DNA of 64,000 nucleotides, taken from NCBI GenBank assembly GCA_963835555.1, contig CAWIGC010000003.1, positions 62,001 to 126,000 on the forward strand. The letters run 5' to 3'. Shown one piece after another: positions 18,035 to 26,278 of the stretch (the stretch's first letter is position 1; every line of letters begins with the position of its first letter). This DNA is from Sulfopaludibacter sp963835555 (GTDB lineage Bacteria > Acidobacteriota > Terriglobia > Bryobacterales > Bryobacteraceae). The position numbers were made by a program, and so were the translations under genes. The notes below the pieces were generated by a model. The model saw nothing but the letters and a program-made list of their open reading frames with translations. It had not been told where the DNA came from and ran no database searches.

Positions 18035-19441
18035 GTATGGAAAGCGCCGCGGCCACGGCCGGCTTGCCGCGTCTGGTGGTCGCCGGCCTTTCCGGAGAGT
18101 CGGGTAAGACTCTCGTCTCACTGGCATTGCTGCTCGAAGCCGGGCGGAGAGGCATTCCCGCCCGGGCATTCAAGAAGGGGCCGGACTATATCGATTCGGC
18201 CTGGCTGGAGTGGGCTTCCGGCACGTCCTGCCCGCAATCTGGATCCCTACCTGATGGGGTTCGAGCGCGCCGCCGCGAGTCTTTCGCGCGCCACGCCGTG
18301 CCGGGCGGGTGCAACGTGATCGAAGGCAACCGCGGCCTTTACGATGGCGCCGACGCCCGCGGCACGCACAGCACCGCGGAATTGGCCAAAGCCCTGCGCG
18401 CGCCCGTGGTGCTGGTAGTGAACGCTACCAAGATGACCCGTACCGCCGCGGCGCTGGTGCTGGGCTGCCGGCACCTGGATCCGGAGGTCGAAATCGCAGG
18501 TGTGGTGGTCAATCAGGTCAGCGGCGCCCGCCACGAGCGCATTCTGCGGGAAGCCATCGAATCGGCGTGCGGCGTTCCGGTGCTGGGCGCCATTCCGCGC
18601 GCCAAAGTGGATGTGCTCCTGCCTTCGCGCCACCTCGGTCTGGTTACGCCCCACGAGCACCCGGACCCGGCACTGCTGGCCCGGCAGTTGATGCAAGCGG
18701 TGGGCCCGTATCTGGATTTCGACCGTCTGTTCGCGATCTCGCGCGGAGCGGCGCCGCTCGCCGTACCGCACGTGGACGCGCCGGTCCAGACCGATGGCAG
18801 CGGCCTCAAAATCGGCTACCTGAGCGACTCCGCATTTTGTTTTTACTACCCGGAAAATCTCGAGGCGCTGCGCGCCACCGGCGCCGGCCTGATCGCCATC
18901 TCCAGTCTCGCCGCTCCGCAACTGCCTGCCGGGTTAGACGCCCTCTACATCGGCGGCGGGTTTCCGGAGACGCACGCCGCAGCGTTATCCGCGAATTCCG
19001 GCCTGCTCGCTTCGATCCGCGAGGCTGCCCGCCAGGGCCTTCCGATTTATGCCGAATGCGGTGGCCTGATGTACTCTATCGCGCGCCTTGACCTGGCGGG
19101 GACACCGCTATCCCATGGCCGGCGTCCTGCCGTTCGAAGTGGATCTGTGCGATTCTCCGCAGGGGCACGGATATGTGGAACTGCTGGTGGACCGGCCCAA
19201 CGCGTTCTTCGCGCCGGGCACCCGGCTGCGCGGCCACGAATTCCACTATTCGCGGATCTGCGCGCACTCCAGCCCGCCGGATACCGCCTGTGCGGTATTG
19301 CGCGGAACCGGCTGTTGCCAGGGCCGCGATGCAGTCGTAACCGGTAACGTCTGGGCGGCCTACACCCACCTCCACGCCCTGGCCACGCCGGAATGGGCCC
19401 GCGGTATGCTGCAAGCCGCGCGCTCCGCCGCCGTGGTGTAG
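18031..19441 (+). CDS. dsrN: Siroheme amidase DsrN (CobB/CbiA-like glutamine amidotransferase)
   Basis: Member of the cobyrinate a,c-diamide synthase family; DsrN amidates siroheme to the siroheme amide found in DsrAB. The N-terminal ATPase domain has the deviant P-loop VVAGLSGESGKTLVSLALLL and FKKGPDYIDSAWL, then VIEGNRGLYDGADARGTHST. The C-terminal class I amidotransferase domain shows DALYIGGGFPETHAAALS, the nucleophile in YAECGGLMY and the catalytic region GHEFHYSRI. Frame corrections near 18237, 18290 and 19095. It overlaps dsrD by ATGA. CobB itself is the alternative, but dsrD neighbourhood favours DsrN; no other cobalamin genes are nearby. Confidence 0.85.
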
Positions 19442-19451
19442 GACGGCGGGC

Positions 19452-20222
19452 CTACGCTTCGTCCGGGAGCGTCTCCACCGGCATCCGGCTGACGATGGCC
19501 ACAAGGTCGTCCGCACGAAACGGCTCCTCGATCACCGCGTAAACCGCCCGGTTATGCGTGCGCAGCCCCATGGAGCCTTTGCGGATGGCCACGATGATCC
19601 GAGTCCCGCGCGCCCTGGGATCCGCGGCTAGCGCATCCAGCAGCGCGATGCCCAGGTCTTCCAGAATCGCCTGATCGAACACCACGAACGCCGGCCGGAA
19701 CACCGCGATGATGGCGGAGGCATCGTAGCCGCGGCGCGCGAAGCGGAACGTCACGGCGGCGTTTTCATTCTTCGCCAAGTCGCGGATCAGGCCTTCATCC
19801 TGGCTGATCACCAGCACGTTCGCCGGTAAGCCGTGGACCCGGCGGTAATAGGGGCATTCCTGGCAAAGGCCGCTGCAGAACCGCCTGGCATGACCCGTGC
19901 CCTTTACCACGCCCACCAGCCGGAAACACCACGTAGCGTGCGTCTTGTACACGACGCATTCCTGGCACTCCGCGCCGGGACTGTTGCTCATGTATTCCCA
20001 GCAACGCATGGGACGGGAACAGAGGTCGTTGTCCTCACCCCGGACCTCAGCGCCATCCTCCGGGGCGAGTACCTGGAGCAGATCCTGCTCTTCCACCCGG
20101 TAGTGGCCTCCCACCGTGCGCGTGGCCGGGAGCACGCCCTTCTTGATCCATTTCAGCACGGTATCCGGCTTGACCGAACACAGTCGTGCCGCCTTGCCGG
20201 TGGTCAACAATGGGCTAGCCAT
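19452..20222 (-). CDS. HTH regulator with Cys-rich domain and receiver-like domain, divergent from sat
   Basis: 256 residues from ATG 20222 (GAGG upstream; longer versions are unlikely). Residues 5-55 form an excisionase/MerR-type helix-turn-helix (LLTTGKAARLCSVKPDTVLK, TRTVGGHYRVEEQDLLQVL). Residues 75-135 are Cys-rich: RPMRCWEYMSNSPGAECQEC, THATWCFRLVGVV, RRFCSGLCQECPYYRRVHG, about nine cysteines fit for Fe-S or zinc. The last 115 residues resemble a response-regulator receiver domain (VLVISQDEGLIRDLAKNENA, PAFVVFDQAILEDLGIALL) ending in VIEEPFRADDLVAIV. It is transcribed away from sat, with its own promoter, so control of sat is the natural guess. It ends 10 nt from dsrN, tail to tail. Confidence 0.75.
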   Translation of the reverse strand: MASPLLTTGKAARLCSVKPDTVLKWIKKGVLPATRTVGGHYRVEEQDLLQVLAPEDGAEVRGEDNDLCSRPMRCWEYMSNSPGAECQECVVYKTHATWCFRLVGVVKGTGHARRFCSGLCQECPYYRRVHGLPANVLVISQDEGLIRDLAKNENAAVTFRFARRGYDASAIIAVFRPAFVVFDQAILEDLGIALLDALAADPRARGTRIIVAIRKGSMGLRTHNRAVYAVIEEPFRADDLVAIVSRMPVETLPDEA

Positions 20223-20252
20223 GGACGATGAACCTCGAATTCTGCTGCTTAT

Positions 20253-20281
20253 ATTATCCACACTTCGAATCCGGGAATCAA
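20253..20281 (-). promoter_or_regulatory. Promoter of the sat-divergent regulator
   Basis: On the minus strand TTGATT, 17 bases, GATAAT, located about 30 bases before the regulator's ATG. Spacing is optimal and the -10 box matches five of six consensus bases. Confidence 0.5.
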
Positions 20282-20388
20282 TGGTCCGAATACCCGATTT
20301 TCTGGATTCAGGTGAGCGGATCGAGAACGGGCGGCGGTTTCTGCGTTTGCCCTTAAAGGCAAGCCTAACTCTAATAGTTATTGCGGAC

Positions 20389-20459
20389 TTAAACAACATC
20401 GCGAGGGCAAGAAATCCGGTGACAATTTCCTTTTCTCGCTCTATTATTGAGTTGTTTAA
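20389..20459. promoter_or_regulatory. Inverted repeat bracketing the sat promoter
   Basis: TTAAACAAC at 20389-20397 and its exact complement GTTGTTTAA at 20451-20459. The two 9-bp arms flank the proposed -35 and -10 boxes and their centres are 62 bp apart, about six helical turns, which would suit a looping or two-site regulator. Confidence 0.4.
20419..20447 (+). promoter_or_regulatory. Sigma-70-type promoter of sat
   Basis: GTGACA (20419-20424) and TATTAT (20442-20447) separated by 17 bases; each box matches five of six consensus bases. Predicted leader of about 65 bases before the sat ATG. Confidence 0.55.
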
Positions 20460-20519
20460 TACCTGAAAAACTTAAATATCGACGTGGTAAAGGGTTTTTT
20501 GGGCACTAGGAGGCTATCG

Positions 20520-21790
20520 ATGAGTAAGCTGATTCTGCCGCACGGCGGCGGAGAATTGCGGCCCTTGCTTCTGGAAGGTGAAGCCGCGCGGGAAGAGACC
20601 CGTCAGGGCGGAGCATCTGAAGAGAGTGCCGATGACCAGCCGGGAAACCGGCGACCTCATCATGATGGGCATCGGCGCGTTCACGCCCCTGGACGGTTTC
20701 ATGGGGCGGGACGACTGGCGCGGCTGCTGCGAGTCCTATCTCATGCCCAGCAAGAACGGGCTGTTCTGGCCGATTCCCATCACGCTTTCCGCCGAAGAGG
20801 ACTATGCGAAATCGATCGCGGTGGGCGAGGAAGTGGCGCTGTGGGACGTCGAGACCGAGTCCATCATGGGCACCATGAAGATCACCGAGAAGTACGCGAT
20901 CGACAAGGAGTACGAGTGCAAGCAGGTGTTCCGGACCAACGACCCGGCGCATCCCGGCGTGCAGAAGGTGATGGAGCAGGGCGCCGTCAATCTGGCCGGC
21001 CCGGTGAAGGTGGTCTCCGAATCGTTCTACCCCGAAATGTTCAAGGGCATTTATCAGCGGCCGGCCGAAGCTCGCAAGGCATTCGCCGAGCGCGGCTGGA
21101 GCACCGTGGCCGCCCTGCAGCTTGCGCAATCCGATGCACAACTCCCACGCCTATCTGGCCTGGATCGCGATCGAAGTGTGCGACGGCGTCTACATCCATC
21201 AACTGGTGGGCAAGCTGAAGCCCGGCGACATCCCCGCCGAAATCCGCGTGAAGGCGATCGACGCGCTGGTCAACAAGTATTTCCGCAAGGACCGCGTCAT
21301 TCAGGGCGGCTACCCCATGGAGATGCGCTACGCCGGCCCGCGCGAAGCCCTGCTGCACGCCTTGTTCCGCCAGAACTACGGCTGCACGCACCTCATCGTG
21401 GGCCGCGATCATGCCGGAGTCGGCGATTACTACGGCCCGTTCGACGCGCAGAAGATCTTCAACGAAATCCCTGCCGGCGCGCTGCTGCTGCAGCCGCTCT
21501 GCATGGATTGGACCTTCTACTGCTACGAATGCGGCACCATGGCCTCGATGAAGACCTGCCCGCATTCCAGCAAAGCGGTGATCGACGAAGACGGCAACTA
21601 CAAAGGCGGCGCCCGACTGCTGCTTTCCGGCACGCTGCTTCGCAAACTGATGAGCGAGGGCAAGCCGGTTCCTGCCGAGTTCTCCAAGCCCGAAGTGATC
21701 GCCGTCCTCAAGGAGTACTACGACAGCCTCGAGGAGAAGGTCGAAGTGAAACTGCACGGCGCCGCTACCGGCAGTTCGGCGAAAAAATAG
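20520..21790 (+). CDS. sat: Sulfate adenylyltransferase (ATP sulfurylase)
   Basis: Activates sulfate with ATP to APS, the first step of dissimilatory sulfate reduction. It reads MSKLILPHGGGELRPLLLEG, MTSRETGDLIMMGIGAFTPL, LFWPIPITLSAEEDYAK, then the nucleotide-binding RNPMHNSHAYL, GYPMEMRYAGPREALLHALF, NYGCTHLIVGRDHAGVGDYY and SGTLLRKLMSEG; the CYECGTMASMKTCPH zinc-type loop is that of dissimilatory Sat. Frameshifts lie near 20605 and 21125, the latter beside the QTRN motif where the T position reads wrongly. Strong ribosome site AGGAGG. Length about 422 residues, as usual. It is separate from the aprBA operon but shares the island. Confidence 0.95.
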
Positions 21791-21816
21791 TGGATTGTCT
21801 GCGATAACCTCCTGAA

Positions 21817-21845
21817 TGCCGGCGGGGATGTGCTTCCCGCCGGCA
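21817..21845 (+). terminator. GC-rich hairpin between sat and the TPR gene
   Basis: Perfect 10-bp stem TGCCGGCGGG / CCCGCCGGCA with a 9-nt loop, 27 bases after the sat stop. No T-run follows, so it may be a factor-assisted terminator or an mRNA stabiliser; it ends 4 bases before the next gene's first ATG and could also limit its translation. Confidence 0.5.
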
Positions 21846-21849
21846 GCAG

Positions 21850-22773
21850 ATGGTACATGAAATGGCCTCCGCACAAAATCCGGCTTGCGCCCTTGGCGAT
21901 TGCGAAGCGTCGATCGCTGCCCTGGAGCAGTCTGTTTGCAGGCAGCCGCATAACTACACCCTGCATTACAAACTAGGCGTGTGCTACGGAGGCCTGTGCC
22001 GGAGTCATCCGCTGGTGCATCCGGAGACCGCCGCGGCTTACCTGCGGCAGGCGCTTCGCCTCGTTCCCGAACGAAGCGGCGTCCGCGCCGCAATCCTGGA
22101 TCAACTCGCCGGGACTCTGCTGCATATGCCCGGCGAGACGGCCTTGCGGGAAGCGATTGACCATCACCTGGAAGCAGCCGGACTCTATCGCGCCCTGGGA
22201 CTGGCCGGCGACTGGAGCCGGACCGAATACAACCTGGGAAATTCCTGCTGCGACCTCTCCGAACGCACCGGAGAAGAGCACTGGCGCGAGGCCATCGCGC
22301 ATTACCTGACTTCGCTGGAGATTCAAACCAGGCAGAAAGACGCGAACCGTGAGATGGCGGTCCTGATCAACCTGGGCACGGCCTACCGCCGCGCCGGCAA
22401 CCTGGACCGGTGCATCCAATGCTATCGCCGCGCCTTGCGCTTCCACGCGGCCCGCTCGAATCCCGAAAAGCGAGCCTCGCTGGAAAACAATCTGGGCAAC
22501 GCGATTCTCTCGCTCCCCGAATCGGATGAAAAGGCCGCCGCCCGCAACGCCCGCCGCGCGCTTCGTCATTTCGACCGCGCCTTGCGCGACTCTCACGGCC
22601 GCGCGCTCGCGATTGCCCAATACAACCGCGCCCAAGCCTGTTTGCGTCTGAATCCCGATCAGGCGGTGGAATGCCTGGAATCCGCCGAAGCGGCTTTCCA
22701 CTCATGCGGAGACGAGCGGTACACGCAGTTGGTCCAATCGCAACTGCAATCCATTCGCGAACGTAACGAATGA
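21850..22773 (+). CDS. Tetratricopeptide-repeat protein
   Basis: 307 residues, no signal peptide, built of TPR-like helical pairs. Examples are AAAYLRQALRLVPERSGVRA, YNLGNSCCDLSERTGEEHWR, INLGTAYRRAGNLDRCIQCY and YNRAQACLRLNPDQAVECLE. Likely a cytoplasmic protein-protein interaction scaffold. Start is uncertain (ATG 21850, or the ATGs at 21856 and 21862). Its last codon overlaps the start of the HAD gene (ATGA), so the two are coupled. The position just after sat suggests it may be part of the sulfate-reduction island, but nothing in the sequence shows a specific role. Confidence 0.7.
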   Translation: MVHEMASAQNPACALGDCEASIAALEQSVCRQPHNYTLHYKLGVCYGGLCRSHPLVHPETAAAYLRQALRLVPERSGVRAAILDQLAGTLLHMPGETALREAIDHHLEAAGLYRALGLAGDWSRTEYNLGNSCCDLSERTGEEHWREAIAHYLTSLEIQTRQKDANREMAVLINLGTAYRRAGNLDRCIQCYRRALRFHAARSNPEKRASLENNLGNAILSLPESDEKAAARNARRALRHFDRALRDSHGRALAIAQYNRAQACLRLNPDQAVECLESAEAAFHSCGDERYTQLVQSQLQSIRERNE

Positions 22774-23261
22774 AACCCGGGATCGCGGTGGATATTCCAG
22801 GATTTGGCCGGCTCGCGCTGGAACTCCTGGTGAGCGACTACACCGGTACGCTCTCCCGCGGCGGCAAATTGAGCGCGGCGGCCGAACGGCGCATCCTACT
22901 GCTGGCGCAAGTCGTGGATATCCACATCCTGACTGCCGATACTTTTGGCACCGCCGTCCGCGAAGTGGGACACCTGCCGGTCGCCATCCACCGCCTTGAG
23001 CTGGCGCAACAGGATGTGCAGAAACAAAACTTCGTTGCCGCAATGGACCCGGCCCGTATCGCCGCACTCGGCAACGGCAACAACGACCGGTTGCTGCTGG
23101 GCGCGGTAAAGCAGGCCGGCGGACTCGCCATCGCGGTGGATAATGGCGAGGGTTGCTCCCTGGAGACGCTGCTGCAGGCCAACCTGTTCATCACGGGCAT
23201 CGAAAACGCCCTGGACCTGTTGATCGAAACCAACCGCCTCAAGGCCACGCTGCGATTCTGA
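22770..23261 (+). CDS. HAD-like 'soluble P-type ATPase' protein
   Basis: 163 residues resembling the COG4087 group of small HAD-fold proteins related to the phosphorylation domain of P-type ATPases. The nucleophile motif is LLVSDYTGTLSRGGKL (D28, the family having DxxGTL), then HILTADTFGTAVREV and the metal-binding loop IAALGNGNNDRLLLGAVKQA, where the usual GDGxND reads GNGNND. No membrane helix. Overlaps the TPR gene by four bases. The substrate is unknown; similar proteins occur in anaerobes. Confidence 0.75.
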   Translation: MKPGIAVDIPGFGRLALELLVSDYTGTLSRGGKLSAAAERRILLLAQVVDIHILTADTFGTAVREVGHLPVAIHRLELAQQDVQKQNFVAAMDPARIAALGNGNNDRLLLGAVKQAGGLAIAVDNGEGCSLETLLQANLFITGIENALDLLIETNRLKATLRF

Positions 23262-23327
23262 ACGACGCCGGTCGTGTATACTACCCCTAATCTGAACTGC
23301 CCGTGCATTTCAGTAAGGAGGGGATAC

Positions 23328-24200
23328 ATGAAGAGTTGGCTGTTTGTTTTAGGATCTCTGTGTGCCGCGGCGGCTTATGCCCAGCCGCCTTTTGTCTCCG
23401 GTTTTCCGCAGACGATGCCCGCCGACGCGACCGGTGGAACACTCATGCGGGGCGTACCCGCGGGCAATCTGCCTGGGGCTTCCCACCACGGCGGCGGCTC
23501 GGTAAACCTGATCGATCATGGAGGCCGAATCCTGCCCGTCTCCAAGGTTTACTACATCTGGTGGGGCCCGGGCGGGTGGCCGTCCGACGCGAAATCCGGC
23601 CTGACCTCGCTGGCCACCGGTCTGACCGGGTCCGCGTTTATGAGCGACATCTTCCCGCAATACATGCGCGGCGCCGGCACGCCCACGACCTCGCTGGTCG
23701 CTTCGTTTACCGACACCAGCGCGCCCCCGAGCAAAAATCCCTCGACCTCGACGATCATCAGTGAAGCGTGTAAGGTGATTGGCGCCGGCGCCGTGGATCC
23801 GTCGGCTCTATACGTGGTCCTGACATCGAACTTCCCCGGGAATGTTAATTACTGCGCGTGGCATACCTGGGGAAGATGCGCCAACAGCACGACGGAAATC
23901 CAGGTTGCCTATATGCCGAACACCGCGGGCGTCCAGGGGTGCGTCGATCCGGTACTGACTTGCGGCACCTACAGCCAGGGAACCCAAAGCATCGCCAACG
24001 TCCTCTCGCACGAATTCTCCGAGGCAATCACCGATGCCGACGGCAGCGCTTGGTACGACCAGAGCGGCAGCGAGATCGGCGATAAGTGCGCCTGGCAATT
24101 TGCCTCGTGCGTCAATTTGAAGAACGGCAGCAGCTGGCAGTTGCAGATGGAATGGAGCAACGCAGCCAGCGGCGGCAAAGGCGCCTGCATCCAGCAATAA
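23328..24200 (+). CDS. Secreted EXORDIUM (phi-1)-like protein
   Basis: 290 residues from ATG 23328 with AAGGAGG upstream. N-terminal signal peptide MKSWLFVLGSLCAAAAYA. The mature protein contains YYIWWGPGGWPSD, CAWHTWGRC, then the conserved block VLSHEFSEAITDADGSAWYD and GSEIGDKCAWQF, which matches the HELAE(V/A)VTDP...AWYD...G.E.ADLCAW pattern of plant EXORDIUM and its bacterial relatives. Six or so cysteines suggest disulfides outside the cell. The HExxE-like motif hints at metal binding, but protease activity is unproven. It stands alone between the TPR-HAD pair and the convergent NHL gene. Confidence 0.7.
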   Translation: MKSWLFVLGSLCAAAAYAQPPFVSGFPQTMPADATGGTLMRGVPAGNLPGASHHGGGSVNLIDHGGRILPVSKVYYIWWGPGGWPSDAKSGLTSLATGLTGSAFMSDIFPQYMRGAGTPTTSLVASFTDTSAPPSKNPSTSTIISEACKVIGAGAVDPSALYVVLTSNFPGNVNYCAWHTWGRCANSTTEIQVAYMPNTAGVQGCVDPVLTCGTYSQGTQSIANVLSHEFSEAITDADGSAWYDQSGSEIGDKCAWQFASCVNLKNGSSWQLQMEWSNAASGGKGACIQQ

Positions 24201-24205
24201 AAGCG

Positions 24206-26145
24206 CTACTGCACCGCGGTGTAGAGTGTCTGGGTGCCCTTCACTCCGTTCAGGGTAACGGTGAGGGGCACCTGGTCGCTGCTGGGAATAGCCGGCACCA
24301 CCACGTTTAGCTGATACAGGCTGAACGTTCCCGGCGCCAGGCCCGCAAAGGTCACCACCGCCGGTGCGGTGCCGAATATCACCTGAACGGTTCCCTTAAT
24401 CGCGATCGTGCCGGTGACCGGGGAAATGGTTCCGGGCTGCAGCAAGTTGCTGACCGGGCCGAAACCGATGCCGAAAATAGTGATTATGTCGCCGGGGTGG
24501 GCCTGGCGGGACGTGAAGCCGGAGACGGAGTTGGGAGGCATCACATACGTGCCGTCGTTGAAGATCGCGCCTACGTACTGATTTCCGCCCACCAAAAACT
24601 GGGGCGGCGCATAAACCGCGAACTGATTCGTACTCACATTGATGGGATAGGAGGCACTGTTGCCCGCGGCGGTGGTGATGGTCAACTGCTGCGTTCCCGG
24701 GCTGACCAGCGGAAGCAGCGCATTCACCTGCTTGGGGCTGATGTAGTCGATATATGCCTGCTGGCCGGAAATGGTCACGCTGGTGCGGTCCAGGGATACC
24801 GGCGCTTTCTGGCCAATGGTGCTGTTGATGAAGTCATCGCTGGCCCAAGTGCGCGTATCGGCAGCCAGATCGGTCCCGTAAATCTCCACCCAGGTGCCGG
24901 GGGCGACCGAAGAGGATGCGCCGAACGCGCCGGCGGTGATCACACCCTGCGCTGTCCGGATCACCGGAAGCACTCCTCCGCCTCCGCTACTCGGGCTGGA
25001 AGGCGTGAGAAGCCGGATCATGTTGTTATTGGTGTCGGCGACGTAGATGTTGCCTTTGGAGTCGATGGAAATCTGGGACGGGAACTTCATCGAGGCACTG
25101 GTGGCGGGTCCGTTATCCCCACTATACGCGGCCACACCGTTTCCGGCGATGGTGGTGATGGTGCCGTTGGCGGAAATCATGCGAATCCGTTGATTGGTAG
25201 TGTCGGAGATATAGATATTGCCCGCGCTGTCCACCGCCACGCCCTTGGGGCTATTGAGTTCGGTAACGAAAGAAGCAGCGGGTCCGCCATCGCCCGCAAA
25301 CCCGGGGGTGCCATTTCCCGCGACGGTTGTGATGACGCCGTTGGTGACTTTGCGAATGACATGATTGCCGGTATCCGCGATATAGAGATTGCCCGAAGCA
25401 TCCAGCGCAATACCTACCGGATGATTGAGCGTAGCCTTGACCGCCGGACCGTTGTCGCCGTCGTACAACCCGGTCGGGCTGCCCGTACCAGCCACGGTAG
25501 TGATGACGCCCGTCTTGGCATTAACCTTCCGAATCGCATTATTGTTGGTGTCGGCGATATAGAAATTTCCCGCCGAATCGTAGAGCAAGGCTGATGGTTT
25601 GCTCAACGAGGCCAGCGCGGCCGCCCCGCCGTCGCCGCTGAAGGAGTTTCCGGTGTATCCGTTGGTGCCCACGACCGTGGAGATGGTGCCGTCGGAAGTC
25701 ACCTTGCGAATCACATTGTTGATGGTATCGGCAATGTACAAGTTGCCGCTCGAATCAAGCACCACGCCGGACGGCGTGTTCAACTCGGCATCGCCGGCTT
25801 TTCCGGTAACGCCCGCGCCGGTGCCGGTGTCGCCGTAGAAACCCGCCGTCCCGTTGCCCGCCGCCGTGGTAATGGTCCCGTCGCTTCTGTCACGTAGCGC
25901 ACCCGGTTGTTGGCCGAATCGGCAATATAAAGGTTCCCCTTACTGTCGATAACCGCGGAGGTGGGCACGTTGAGCTCAGCGGAAGTGGCCGGCCCCGCAT
26001 CGCCGGTCCAGCCTCCCGGCACCGTGCCGTTGCCCGCGAGAGTCGTGATCGTATACGTGGTGGTTTGAGCGAAAGCCGCCGCGATACAAAAGCAGGGGAT
26101 TCCGGCCAGGCGCAAGATGGCTCGACGAGAAGAGTGGATCAACAT
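24206..26145 (-). CDS. Secreted NHL-repeat propeller with Solibacter-type C-terminal domain
   Basis: About 645 residues starting MLIHSSRRAILRLAG with a signal peptide ending AAAFAQ. Six or more NHL blades follow, each with a copy of GNLYIADTxNNxIRKV and ITTVAGNGTPGFAGDGGPA. The last 220 residues (APGTWVEIYGTDLAADTRTW, IDYISPKQVNALLPLVSPGT, GDIITIFGIGFGPVSNLLQP) match the TIGR03437 domain that is abundant in Solibacter. One frameshift near 25890, in an A-run, splits the first blade from the rest. Role unknown; cell-surface or secreted binding protein. It is a good taxonomic marker for the window. Confidence 0.85.
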
Positions 26146-26278
26146 GTTTTTCCCACGAATAACACATATCGACGGTGCCCGTGGAGACAAGGTTTCTACT
26201 GTGACTCCCGGGATACACTGTGACCACGCTCCCTCTGCCGCAAACGGCTCTGTAGAATGAAGGCTGAGAGAGTTCCAA

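Noticed and set aside
21122..21790. Second, shorter ATP sulfurylase gene
   Set aside because: It is the C-terminal half of sat after a frame break near 21125; both halves join without gap or repeat.
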